This document shows positions 1 to 9,681 of a DNA stretch of 64,000 bases, in pieces. The stretch's first letter is position 1. Every line of letters begins with the position of its first letter. Made by a program: the position numbers and the translations under genes. This DNA comes from Pyrus communis (taxonomy: Eukaryota > Streptophyta > Magnoliopsida > Rosales > Rosaceae): the NCBI RefSeq assembly GCF_963583255.1, contig NC_084815.1, forward strand, positions 10,029,724-10,093,723, given 5' to 3'. Under the pieces are notes generated by a model that made no database searches, was not told the origin of the DNA, and worked only from the letters and a program-made list of their open reading frames with translations.

Positions 1-205
1 CAATATCCCTGAAACTTTCAAAGGAGTGGTGTTTGTCATTGAGTTCTTGTCGGACATAACAAGTAAGTCATCTTTTCCAAATTCCATTACATTTTATACT
101 AACTTGCTGTTTTTTATGAATCAGGCACCTACGCTAGAATTCAAACCAATGCCGGTTCACTTCAAGTATCACCTTCCATTCAATGACCAATTCCATGCCG
201 TTTGA
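1..205 (+). pseudogene. Athila-like pol fragment (protease-RT linker) in element H1
   Basis: The last 70 bases translate to a stretch containing APTLEFKPMP and ending in a TGA at 203-205. It resembles the protease-RT linker of element T (PPTLELKPLPNRLKY, near 53970-54020). The upstream part is degenerate but still shows SSFPNSI, comparable to the FPSSISIP of T. The piece belongs to the non-autonomous element H1, whose left end lies outside the window. It shows that H1 kept a scrap of pol next to its extra cassette, unlike H2 and H3. No function is expected. Seen: the similarity to T and the stop. Inferred: membership of H1, from its continuity with the cassette that follows. Confidence 0.6.
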
Positions 206-207
206 TT

Positions 208-213
<6 letters not shown>

Positions 214-246
<33 letters not shown>
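214..246 (+). repeat. A33 homopolymer at the left edge of the H1 cassette
   Basis: An uninterrupted run of 33 A is followed by more A-rich sequence to about 262. A-rich tracts occupy the same place in H2 (about 18345-18385) and H3 (about 43232-43265). The tract therefore marks a shared border between element sequence and cassette. Its exact length is prone to slippage and sequencing error. Confidence 0.85.
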
Positions 247-253
<7 letters not shown>

Positions 254-275
254 GAAAAATAAAAGAATGTAACCT

Positions 276-546
276 TCACAAAGGTTGTTTGCTTGAAGCC
301 CCACTACTTGGCAAAACTCTCGGAGCAGGAGGCATCGAAGCGAGAGGCATCGAAGCGGGAGGCATCAAAGAAGAGGCCACAATACTTGGTGGAACGCTAG
401 ATGACCCAGGAAAGAGGTGCCTCTGGAGATAAGCCGCAAACCTTTGACGGTCACTTTGAATCCGACCTTCAGATTCTTGCAGCTCGTCAAGCTTCCTCTT
501 CATGCCCGTCGAATAATTGTTGGCAAGCACGTGCAAACTTCTATTC
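276..546 (-). pseudogene. Antisense coiled-coil ORF of H1, C-terminal half
   Basis: On the minus strand this encodes the C-terminal part of the same protein that is complete in H3 (43294-43965): ENRSLHVLANNYS, then MKRKLDELQESEGRIQSDRQR, then a Pro/Ala/Ser/Met-rich tail. The tail is made by about three 15-bp repeat units (331-375). The N-terminal half lies at 7834-8196. The two halves are separated by solo LTR A1 with its duplicated 5 bp (tcgtg at 547-551 and 7829-7833), so this copy was open until that insertion. I do not recognise the protein family. The long amphipathic stretch suggests a coiled coil and self-association, but no enzyme motif is visible. Confidence 0.75.
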
Positions 547-3070
547 TCGTGTGATAGGAGCATATTCATGCGACTTAAATGGCTTGTTCTCGTGCATTTA
601 CGTTATGTTTCTTTAGTTATTTTAGTACTTTAAGCTATTTTCGTGTGTTTGTAGGTCCAAAGGGCTAAAGGAGCAAAAAGATGCATTTTGGAGACTTTTG
701 GAGCACTTTTGGGCTAAGGATGGATAGCTTATGCTTGGAGCCAAAGTGTTGGACGAAATTGAAGACCTAATTGAAGACCAAAGTGTTGGAACCTTGTTCT
801 CTTTAGTTCTAGGACATTTAATCCTTTTCTTTATCCATTGCACATGCATCTCCATAAACCATCAACACATTTTCACCAACAATCTGCCCAAAAGCCGTGC
901 ATCACACATGCATTTCCAGCTCCCCCCTCTTGCATTCCCATCACATTCCACATGCACTTCCACCTTTCCTCCACCATTCATACACTTTCCAGCCATCTTC
1001 CACACCCTTTAATCATTCAAACATACACCCATTCACCACCAGAAATCATCATTGCCGTGCATACCCTCATTCTTTCATCATTTCAGCTACTTCATCATTC
1101 CATCAGATTTCACAACCTAATTCACATGTACATTCATCCACCTTTCTCCCAAAAACCGTGCACATGCATTCATTATTCATTCACTTTGCATCCTTTAATT
1201 TAATCACATGCACATTCAAACAAACACAACATCTAGCCGTGCAAAACATTATCATTTCATTTCACATTCATTTTCAGCAATCACTTCACATGCACAAGCC
1301 ACTCCACATGCACCCAAGCCACATGCACTCCCATCCATTTCATCATTTCAGCCACAAGACATTATCATTGCACCACAATCAGCCATTGCACATGCATTTC
1401 CACCCACATGCACTTTAATCATTCAATCACACCATCACACATTCATTCTCCAACCTTGCCGTGAGTTCCCATCAGAAAATCCACTTCATTGCACATGTAT
1501 TTCCTTCATCATTTCACAACCTAATTCACATGCAAACACAATCTGCCATCATTCACAGAAAACACCATCATTGACGTGACTTTCCCATCCAAATGCACCA
1601 CAAATCAGCACATGCACCACCAATTCAGCCAACACATGCTTTCACATGCATTTTCAGATTGTCCCCTTGCACATGCAGCCACATATTCATTGCACATGCA
1701 ATTCCAACCCACATGCATCCTTTAATCATTCAAACATACAGCCACATTCCCTCATAGCTGTCATGTTCCCCCCATTTCACCTATAAATAAGCATCCATTG
1801 CATTCATTCCCATTCATTCTTCCACATTTCAGAAAATCATCCATTCACACCAAGAAACATCCCCTTGGCCGTGAGTTTCCCTACAAATCCAAACACCACT
1901 CCTCTTTCATTTCCATCACTCCCCAAACCATTCACACCATCAAACTATCCTTAGACCTTGTGCTACAATAAAGAGGAAGAGAAGAGGGCCTAAACGTTCA
2001 TACAATTCGAGTTTGAGTTGTTGGAATGTTTAGGTGTTTCTTTGATTTCAATGTTTAAATTCAATTCTCTTTGTTTTGTATGTTTGAGGAATGGAAGAAA
2101 AGAGTGCTTAAACGTTCATACAATTCAAGTTTGAGTTGTTGGAATGTTTAGGTGTTTCTTTGATTTCAATGTTATGAAGAACTAAACCCCCCTTAGCTAG
2201 GGGGGATTCGAAATATATGTTTATGCTTGCATTTTGATTTGATTACTTCTAATTGCGTTTCATAAGTTGTGGATTCAATTCGTTTAACTGTTTGATTGAT
2301 AACTTATTTATGTATGTTTATTGAGAGTGCACACTTAATTTTCATGCATGAATTTGACGCTAGAATATAAGTGAGTTTCACCTAATAGTTACGAACTTAT
2401 ATTCACAAGTAGTGGAGGTTGCTTATAAACAATCGCGTTAAACGAATTCTTGGCATAAGTTTCATGCGTATTCCATAGTAACGAATGCCTCGTCAACACT
2501 TATAATTTTCATAGAGCGTAATGATTCTTGCTTGTATCTCTATTATGCAATCATGTAGGGGACTTGTGGGGAATGTTTTGGGTTGTCGTATGCAATCATC
2601 CAATTCAATAACGTTAGGAAGATTTGAAGGTTAATTAGTGCATCACGGTTAACTTGGAGTGTTGAGAATTAATGATTTATTGAAATGCAATTGGAAATCG
2701 TTTTATTATGCAAGTATAACATGTATGGAGATGAACCCCTTAGCTAGCCTGATAGGAGCATATTCATGCGACTTAAATGGCTTGTTCTCGTGCATTTACG
2801 TTATGTTTCTTTAGTTATTTTAGTCCTTTAAGCTATTTTCGTGTGTTTGTAGGTCCAAAGGGCTAAAGGAGCAAAAAGATGCATTTTGGAGACTTTTGGA
2901 GCACTTTTGGGCTAAGGATGGATAGCTTATGCTTGGCGCCAAAATGTTGGACGAAATTGAAGACCAAAGTGTTGGAACTTTGTTCCCTTTAGTTTTAGGA
3001 CATTTAAACCTTTCCAATTCCCTTATGCCGTGCATCTCCACCTTTCTCCCAAAATCATACACATGCATTC

Positions 3071-5057
3071 TGATAAGTCACATTTTGCATGCATTTATAT
3101 CTTCCGTATTTGGTGTCTTTGTGATTGTTTTGGATTAAACTAGTCGCGTTTTACATTGTTTTGTGTTAGTGTGCAGCCAAGGTGTAATAAGATCAATTGG
3201 AAGGCAAATGAAGGAATGTGATGTAATTCGGCCATATTGGGTGATTTTAAACAAGGCAAAAACATTGAAGTCAATTATGTGGTTCCAACACCAAAACATG
3301 CATTCACATGCATGTCACAACCTTGGCCGTGTGTTCCCATATCATCCCATCAGATTATACACTTCTAAACACCAAACATGCAATCACATGCATGATAACA
3401 TCCATTCCGTGCAGATTCCATGTTTTAACACCCAAAACATCCCTCACATGCATGTCCACAACCTGACCCGTGCATTCCATTTCCCTTCTTCACTTCTCTT
3501 TGCAGAAATCCACATGCACTTCAATTAAACATTCCATGCCATTCCATCTCCTTAATGCCCATGCCGTGAGCTTTCTGCCATTCCCAGAGTTTTATAACCA
3601 ATTTCAGGTTATCCACTTCATGCTTGCAGACATTCCACATGCATTTTGATTAAACAAAACACAAACTTGCAGATCTTGTCCATACCATGCGCCCACTACC
3701 TCAGAAACCCATCATTCCATCACTTATGCACTGCCATCTGAGTTAAACAAATGGTAGATCCAATCTGATTGTCTCCCCATCATTAGACTCATTGAAAAAT
3801 TCACCAAACCAGGGGGATTGCTCACTCGGATCAGTGGGGGATCACACACACTCCATTTCACTCCATATTTCTGTCCACTCACTCATTCTCTCGGATTCCA
3901 TTGCATTTTACACATTCTCTCCCTTTCCCATCCGCAAGTGTTCTTCTTCATTCAGTCCATTAACACACAATCCATTTTCTGTCCAGAAGACTCACTCACT
4001 CACTCTCTCGGATCCATTCCAAGACACACCATTCTTGCTCTAAATTTCTGTCCACCATTCACTCTCATTCCCCCTCTCCATTCCATTGCATTCGACACTC
4101 TCACACTTTCACAGAAACTGTCCATTTCTCTCCATTTATGCACCACTCAGAGAAACCATTCGAAATTAGTTTCTCCACCCTTATTTACAATCACATTTGG
4201 GAGCTCCAACACCGAAGGCACTCTTCAAGGAATTCAACATCAGTTTTGCTTCAAGGGTTCCTTCTACTTCATTCTATGTTCATTCATGTTGTGTATGTTT
4301 ATGTTAAATCTTTTGTAAACATGAATTGTAACTAATCCTCCTCTAGGGATTCGATGTAACCTTGCAAAGTTTGCCATGTAATTAAGTTAGAATGCTCATT
4401 TTGTCCATCTATTTCTTGTTTCATTTTCTGTTTTAATGGTGACTTAGTATGTTGATTTTAATGTTTGATCATCATTTGAATTAATCACTAAGTTGTGTAG
4501 CCAAGATTAAAGCACACATCATGCATAATCTTGGTAGATATGTGAATGAATGAAGGGAGTGTTTAGCACACATCCTGCCGAATTACTCCCTTTGGTTTTA
4601 TGAAAGTTTCTTGTACATTACATAATCTTGATTATGAACCAAAGTTGCACATCACAATTAGGTTCATGATTAGAGACATTTGATCAAATCCACACATCAT
4701 ATGGTTGATCATATCCAAGTGAAACAAACTCAAGAAATAGGTAGATGAATGAGTATAAACTAACTTGACAAACATGGACTTAGTTGAGCAATGGTGAAAT
4801 CGAATCCCTAGTTTCATTTCCATTGATACTATCTCATTATATTGGTTGTTGATTCATTTAGTTGTGTTTACTTCTTTTATTTATGCTTTTAAGTAACAAC
4901 AACAAATCTGCTCAATTTGATTAGTTTGATTCATTTCATAGAGTTCTTGCAAAACAAGTGATTACATAGGTCCAATTAGTCCCTGTGGATTCGACACCCT
5001 TACTTATGCCATTATACTAAATATATTCTAGCATTAAGAAGGAAATATACATCAACA
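3071..5057 (+). mobile_element. Solo LTR of family B inside A2
   Basis: It starts TGATAAGTCACATTTTGC and ends ATACATCAACA, with the 5-bp duplication cattc at 3066-3070 and 5058-5062. At 1987 bp it is slightly longer than the two LTRs of the full element B1 (1884 bp each), to which it is clearly homologous. It gives an independent check of the family B LTR ends. It is the deepest layer of the left stack (H1, A1, A2, then this). CATGCA motifs are also frequent between 3295 and 3520. Confidence 0.92.
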
Positions 5058-5089
5058 CATTCATTATTCATTCTCTCACATGCTCCCAT

Positions 5090-5222
5090 TACTTATCATA
5101 ATCACATATCATATCACTTATCATTCACCACTTATCATTCATCACTTATCATTCACCACTTATCACTTATCTTATCATTCACCACTTATCACTTATCATA
5201 TCATTCACCACTTATCATTCAT
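5090..5222 (+). repeat. Minisatellite (CACTTATCATTCA-type) in LTR U3
   Basis: Short units such as CACTTATCATTCACC and CACTTATCATTCATC alternate in tandem. The same array occurs at 40826-40933, inverted at about 17010-17115, and within the LTR-derived pieces at 50948-51056 and 63788-63940. A longer variant sits at 24239-24534 in inverted orientation. Its length differs between copies, so it changes by slippage or unequal exchange. It encodes nothing. Confidence 0.9.
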
Positions 5223-6905
5223 GAAACACATGCATTCACATGTTTTCACAATCTGCCATCATTCCAACCAAAACCGTGCACATGCTATCACCATGCATTC
5301 ACATGCACTTGTTCCTCCATCATTCCATCCTTTAAAACATTGCACATGCACTTTAATCATTCAACACATGCATTCACTTCATCATTGCAGCCACATTTCC
5401 ACTCACATCCATTTAATTCACATGCTTTCACATGCATTTTCAGCCATGCACATTCACCTTGCATTTGCAGAAAATCCACTTCCTTTGCACATGCATTCAT
5501 CATCATCACTCTAGTTTTAATTCACATGCATTTCAGATTGCATTCCATTCATTCCACCCTTTAATCACATGCATCTTGGCAGATTTCACATGCACACACA
5601 AGCATTAGCACATGCAACCTAGCTATCATGTTCCCCCCATTTCACCTATAAATACTCATTCATTCATTCTCATTCATTCACAATTCATTTCACAACAGAA
5701 ATTGGTCCCTTGGGGCCGTGCCCTTCACAAAGTCCATCCATTCCATTCATACACTTCATCCATTGCAGAAATGTAGACCATAAACCACCTTTGTGCCGTG
5801 AGTCTTCCCCTACAAATCCAAACACCATCCTTCCATATTCCACCACTCCTCTTCCATTCCTCCACCACTCCCTAAACCATTCACACCATCAAACTATCCC
5901 TAGACCTTGTGCTACAACGAAGAGGAAGAGAAGAGTGCCTAAACGTTCATACAATTCAAGTTTGAGTTGTTGGAATGTTTAGGTGTTTCTTTGATTTCAA
6001 TGTTTAATTTCAATGCTCTTTGTTTTGTACGAATGAGGAATGGAAGATAAGAGGGCCTAAACGTTCATACAATTCAAGTTTGAGTTGTTGGAATGTTTAG
6101 GTGTTTCTTTGATTCTCTTTGTTTTGTACCATGAGGAACTAAACCCCCCTTGGTTAGGGGGTGATTCGAATATATGTTTATGCTTGCATTTTGATTTGAA
6201 TACTTCTAATTGCATTTCATAAGTTGTGGATTCAATTTGTTTAACCATTTGATTGATAACTTATTTATGTATGTTTATTGAGAATGCGCGCTTAATTTTC
6301 ATGCATGAATATGACGCTAGAATATAAGTAAGTTTCACCTAATCGTTATGAACTTATATTCACAAGTAGTGGAGGTTGCTTATAAACAATCGCGTTAAAC
6401 AAATTCTTGGCATAAGTTTCATGCAATCCATAGTAACGAATGCCTCGTCAACACTTATAATTTTCTTAGAGCGTAATGATTCTTGCTTGTATCTCTTCTA
6501 TGCATTCATGTTGAGGACTTGTGGGGAATGTTTTGAATTGTTGTATGCGCTAACCCATCCAATTCAATAACGTTAGGAAGATTTGAAGGTTAATTAGTGC
6601 ATCACGGTTAACCCGGGGTGTTGAGTTTCATGGTTTATTGAAATGCAATTGGAAATCATTTTATTATGCAAGTATAACATGTATGGAGATGAACCCCTTA
6701 GCCATTCTATCATCCATTCATTCCATTCCATCAAATTCGTTTTACAATCTGTTTAGTTTATTAACTTGTTTTGTTATTTCAATTCTCGTCAATGTAAAAC
6801 CCCCCTTTACTTTCTTGTTCTTTAGTGTTTAGAATTTGTTTAGTTTATGTTTTAAAGTGTTTTGATTCATTTTATTTCCCAATTTCGTCCAAATTCACCA
6901 AAGTG

Positions 6906-6945
6906 CTCAAAACTGCCCAGAAAGTGATTTTAAGGCAGTTTTGAG
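6906..6945 (+). other. U5 stem-loop (12-bp stem, 16-nt loop)
   Basis: The perfect arms CTCAAAACTGCC (6906-6917) and GGCAGTTTTGAG (6934-6945) enclose a 16-nt loop beginning CAGAAAGTG. The same structure recurs in every family A LTR near the 3' end, for example at 7562-7601 and 42734-42773. It lies just upstream of the primer-binding site in a full element, a position where retroelements often have dimerisation or RT-initiation structures. That role is inferred only. Confidence 0.8.
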
Positions 6946-7093
6946 TGTTTTGGGTGATGTTTGAGTCTTTTGGTTTGTTTTAATGTTTTAAGTGTTTAGT
7001 TTTACATTCTTTGAGTTAGTTTAGTGTTTTATATTGTGTTTTTACGTTCTTGAGTCAAGTTATTACTTAATTTCGTCCAAATTTGTGTTTGTG

Positions 7094-7133
7094 CTCAAAT
7101 CTGCCCAGAAAGTGGTTTTTAGGCAGATTTGAG
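7094..7133 (+). other. U5 stem-loop with compensatory changes
   Basis: The arms are CTCAAATCTGCC (7094-7105) and GGCAGATTTGAG (7122-7133), again 12 perfect pairs with a 16-nt loop. Compared with 6906-6945 one base pair is exchanged (A-T to T-A), with the change present in both arms. Paired change with constant loop length is the signature expected of a selected stem. Confidence 0.8.
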
Positions 7134-7833
7134 TGTGTTTGTGTTGTTTTGAGTCTTTTGGTTTGTCTTAGTGTTTTAAAGTTTAGTTTTACATTCTTTG
7201 AGTCTAGTTTAGTGTTTTATATTACGTTTTTACGTTTTTGAGTCAAATCCAAGTGATTAACAATCCCTCCTAATCCCCGGTCCAGAACGATCCCTACTTG
7301 CACCTATACTACAATTGTCAAAAAGAGGGTTTAATTTGTGTGCGTATAAATCTCGCATCATAGCCTTCATTCCATTCAATTCTATCACACATTCACATTT
7401 ACATTTTGCTTTTACTTACAATCTGTTCTTTTAGTTTAAATTCGTCAAAACCTAAATCCCCCTTTACTTTCTTGTCAAATTAGTTAGAAATCAATTTAGT
7501 TTGTGTTTATAAGTGTTGTGATTCAATTTGTTACATAAATTCGTCCAAAGTACTCAAAGTGCTCAAAACTGCCCAGAAAGTGATTTTAAGGCAGTTTTGA
7601 GTGTTTTGGGTAATGTTTGAGTCTTTTGGTTTGTTTTAGTGTTTTAAAGTTTAGTTTTGCATTCCTTGAGTCTAGTATAGTGTTTCATATTGTTATCTTA
7701 CGTTTTTGAGTCAAATCCAAGTGGTTAACAATCCCTCCTAATCCCCGGTCCAGAACGATCCCTACTTATACTTATACTACAATTGACAAAAAGAGGGTTT
7801 AATTTGTGTGCGTATAATTCTCACATCATCGTG

Positions 7834-8196
7834 CTTAAGCTGTTTGATCTCTTGCTTGAGACTTTCCACCTCTGCCATCAACGATTCAACCTGACGGGAG
7901 CGAGCAAGTAGGCGTTGGCCCATGTTGGACACAGAGCCTGCACACTGAACACTGAGAGCGAGGGACTCTTGAACGGCCAACTCATCGGACCGTCCTGAAA
8001 GCAGCCTACTATCCTTAGGAGTGAGGAGGTTCCTAGCTACTATCGTAGCTGTTGTTGCATTCGTCATCATGGAGTCTTCACCTGTAAGAGGACCGTTAGA
8101 AAATAAGAAAGAAGGACGCCATACATTACCTTGACGGGGCGCAACCGGATCGCTGCTGAGACTCAAATCTAAGCAAAGGTTCGATGAGTTAGTCAT
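7834..8196 (-). pseudogene. Antisense coiled-coil ORF of H1, N-terminal half
   Basis: Read on the minus strand from the ATG at 8194-8196 it begins MTNSSNLCLDLSLSSD. It continues through NLLTPKDSRLLSGRSDELAV and SVSNMGQRLLARSRQVE to MAEVESLKQEIKQLKHD, where solo LTR A1 interrupts it. The remainder lies at 276-546. It matches the start of the complete copy in H3 closely, so the start codon choice is supported by three copies (8196, 19103, 43965). Upstream on its own strand lies the promoter-like spacer 8197-8868. The protein family is not recognised. Confidence 0.75.
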
Positions 8197-8868
8197 TTTT
8201 TTCTAAGGTGTTCAAAGAGAAGGGGTGGATGGAGTTAAATCTTAAAGGGCCGGAGACGATTTTCAAGAATGGGAGATCATCAGAGTGTGTATGTTGGCGG
8301 TGATCGATAGCTCTATAAAAAGCCAAGGCGCGTCCACCGATTCAAAGAGCCGGATTTTCCGGCGTAAGTTAGGCGACGCTCCCTCGGCTTTTCAGAAAAC
8401 GCGTTCAACTTTGTCAAAAGATTTCTGACAAAGCTGAAAACACGTGGAGGCCATCATCGCAACTACACATCTTTAGCCGACAAGCGCAAAGTTCGGCGAC
8501 GCTTTCTCTGCTTTTCAGAAAACGCGTGCAGCTTTGTCAAAAGGAGCCGCATCCGCACTACTACGTGTCGTTCAGAAAGCGAAGAGGCGTCGTTCAGAAA
8601 TCGAAGGGGCGTCGTTCAGAAATCGAAGAGGCGTCGTTCAGAAATCGAAGAGGCGCCACTATTTCAAAAAGCCGGATTTGCGGGATCAAAACGTTTGTCG
8701 ACAAGGGTAAAAGAACAGTACCACCACTTGATATTATCTCTATATATGTCGACCTTCATCTTTTATGGCAAGGCAGACCTTAAGAAAATGCCCAACTCTC
8801 TCTCACATCTGAGGGCGCACTCCCAGTAAAGCCTTTCGAAATACTCAATTTTTTCTTCTTCCCCAAAG
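8197..8868. promoter_or_regulatory. Divergent promoter-like spacer of the H1 cassette
   Basis: The spacer separates the antisense ORF (ends 8196) from the sense ORF (starts 8869). It holds TATAAAA at 8314-8320, TATATAT at 8741-8747 and a G-box CACGTG at 8441-8446. It also holds an imperfect 49-bp direct repeat (8372-8420 and 8495-8543) and the 22-bp tandem repeats described separately. The last TATA box precedes the sense ORF by about 120 bp, a normal plant spacing. The region is richer in GC and CpG than its surroundings. The same arrangement occurs in H2 (19104-19742) and H3 (43966-44583). Promoter activity in either direction is inferred. Confidence 0.5.
8567..8654 (+). repeat. Four 22-bp tandem repeats
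   Basis: Units at 8567-8588, 8589-8610, 8611-8632 and 8633-8654 share the core TTCAGAAATCGAAG and differ at one or two positions. H2 (about 19477-19566) and H3 (about 44333-44420) have the same array in more diverged form. An open frame across the array exists in H1 but is not maintained in the other copies, so I take it as a regulatory or neutral repeat rather than coding. Confidence 0.9.
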
Positions 8869-9156
8869 ATGATACCAGATGCCTGGAGTACAGATGACCC
8901 AGGAGGAAACGGCGGATTGAAGCATGTGCTGATTCATTCACCGCTTCTTCAAAAGCAAAGGTATCTCATATCATCAAGGTCAAAAGCAAAAGTATCTCAT
9001 ATCATGCTCTTTCCCTGTCTTTTTCTTTGTCCTTGTTGTTACTCGCATGGCAAAGTGAAAGAAGCAATCAGCCGGCACTTGGAGTCAGTCTTTCGATCTG
9101 GAGCCGACTGCCTGGAATCTATTCCTGGTTGCTTACCTAGCATTGCTCTCGAGTAG
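8869..9156 (+). pseudogene. Small sense ORF of the H1 cassette, frame altered
   Basis: It begins MIPDAWSTDDPGGNGGLK, as in H2 (19743) and H3 (46725). A 2-nt difference just after that point (AAGCATGTGCTG against AAGTGTGCTG) moves it into the other frame, giving a 95-residue product ending LPSIALE. In H2 and H3 the first frame continues through a hydrophobic segment to GIYS. Which frame was the original one cannot be decided from three copies. No known domain is recognised. Confidence 0.4.
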
Positions 9157-9204
9157 TCATCTTCAACGGAGCAAGTAAGGCAAGTGAAAATGATACATTG
9201 AAGC

Positions 9205-9624
9205 ATGTGGAGACAAGCAACAACTGCATATGCTGAGCTATCCTCTAACCCTCTTCAATACGAATTGGAAAGATTGAACAAAGAAACAGATAAAAGGAGG
9301 AAGCTCAGACCTTCGGGGGAGACCAAAAGAATTCCTGCTGCCCAGTTCAAGAGTAGCACAAAGGAAAATCAACGAGTGGAAGAGACCAAAAGAATCCTCC
9401 AGCCCAGTTCAAGAGTAGCCTGTGGAAAATCAACGATGGGTGAAAACCAGTTCAAGATTAAGCCTGTGGAATCACCTAGATCAACCCATGCATTCAACAA
9501 AGGAAGGCCGAGAAAGCACTCCAATTCCAGATTTGCGTCTCTAAACTCTTCTCTTTGTTGGTTACATTCTGCCATGTTTAGTATGTTTAGTTGCTTTTTG
9601 TGTGTTTACTTATGTTTTGTGTGA
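9205..9624 (+). CDS. Possible second small sense ORF of H1
   Basis: The 139-codon frame contains ELERLNKETDKRRKLRPSG and two copies of an ETKRI..PSSR-type motif, made by short direct repeats in the DNA. The homologous frames in H2 (20168-20437) and H3 (47150-47419) keep ERLNKE, KLRPSGKTKRILQPSS and VEETKRI. That is mild evidence for a protein. It is basic and low in complexity, with no recognised domain. The C-terminal third runs into the common 3' noncoding region of family A and is unlikely to be meaningful. It could equally be a chance frame. Confidence 0.2.
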   Translation: MWRQATTAYAELSSNPLQYELERLNKETDKRRKLRPSGETKRIPAAQFKSSTKENQRVEETKRILQPSSRVACGKSTMGENQFKIKPVESPRSTHAFNKGRPRKHSNSRFASLNSSLCWLHSAMFSMFSCFLCVYLCFV

Positions 9625-9635
9625 ATCTATGCTTA

Positions 9636-9681
9636 AAACATTGAGGACAATGTTTGATTTAAGTGTGGGGGGGGGGGGGGG
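9636..9681 (+). other. AGGA-loop hairpin followed by a PPT-like G tract (upstream copy)
   Basis: The arms AAACATTG (9636-9643) and CAATGTTT (9648-9655) enclose the loop AGGA. They are followed by AAGTGTG and a run of 15 G in total (9667-9681). The same module sits just after the gag-pol position in H2 (20492-20534), H3 (47475-47512), T (59277-59315) and B1 (minus strand, 32125-32085). The G run varies from 7 to 15 among family A copies. Confidence 0.8.

Larger units (their letters stand above)
2750..7360 (+). mobile_element. Solo LTR A2 (family A) inside A1
   Basis: It starts TGATAGGAGCATATTC and ends TCTCGCATCA. Target duplication tagcc is at 2745-2749 and 7361-7365. The A1 sequence rejoins perfectly across the site, as judged from the uninterrupted homologue near 26900. 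Without the family B solo LTR inside it, A2 is about 2.62 kb. A TATA box lies at 5647-5654. Two or more U5 stem-loops lie near the 3' end (6906-6945 and 7094-7133). It is one of several copies of the subfamily that begins ATTCATGCGACTTAAATGG. Confidence 0.9.
552..7828 (+). mobile_element. Solo LTR A1 (family A), carrying nested insertions
   Basis: It starts TGATAGGAGCATATTCATGCG and ends CTCACATCA, flanked by the 5-bp duplication tcgtg (547-551 and 7829-7833). No internal region, PBS or PPT is attached, so it is a solo LTR left by LTR-LTR recombination. Without the insertion at 2750-7365 it is about 2.66 kb. U3 is packed with CATGCA motifs (about 16 between 840 and 1760). A TATAAATA box lies near 1783. 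U5 carries a stem-loop at 7562-7601. It has inserted into the antisense ORF of H1. Histidine/serine-rich open frames inside it come only from the CACATGCA repeats. Confidence 0.9.

Noticed and set aside
838..1579. Long open frames rich in His, Met, Ser, Thr and Pro (also 5080-5564, 13575-14127, 16367-17166, 23676-24557, 40785-41584, 48508-49344, 61354-62190)
   Set aside because: All lie in LTR U3 regions and arise from CACATGCA, CATTCA and TTATCA repeats that lack stop codons. They shift frame freely and occur in several frames of the same stretch.
8526..8783. 85-residue frame over the 22-bp repeats of H1
   Set aside because: Arises from the repeats (22 bp is not a multiple of three, and the frame shifts unit by unit) and is not kept in H2 or H3 with the same product.
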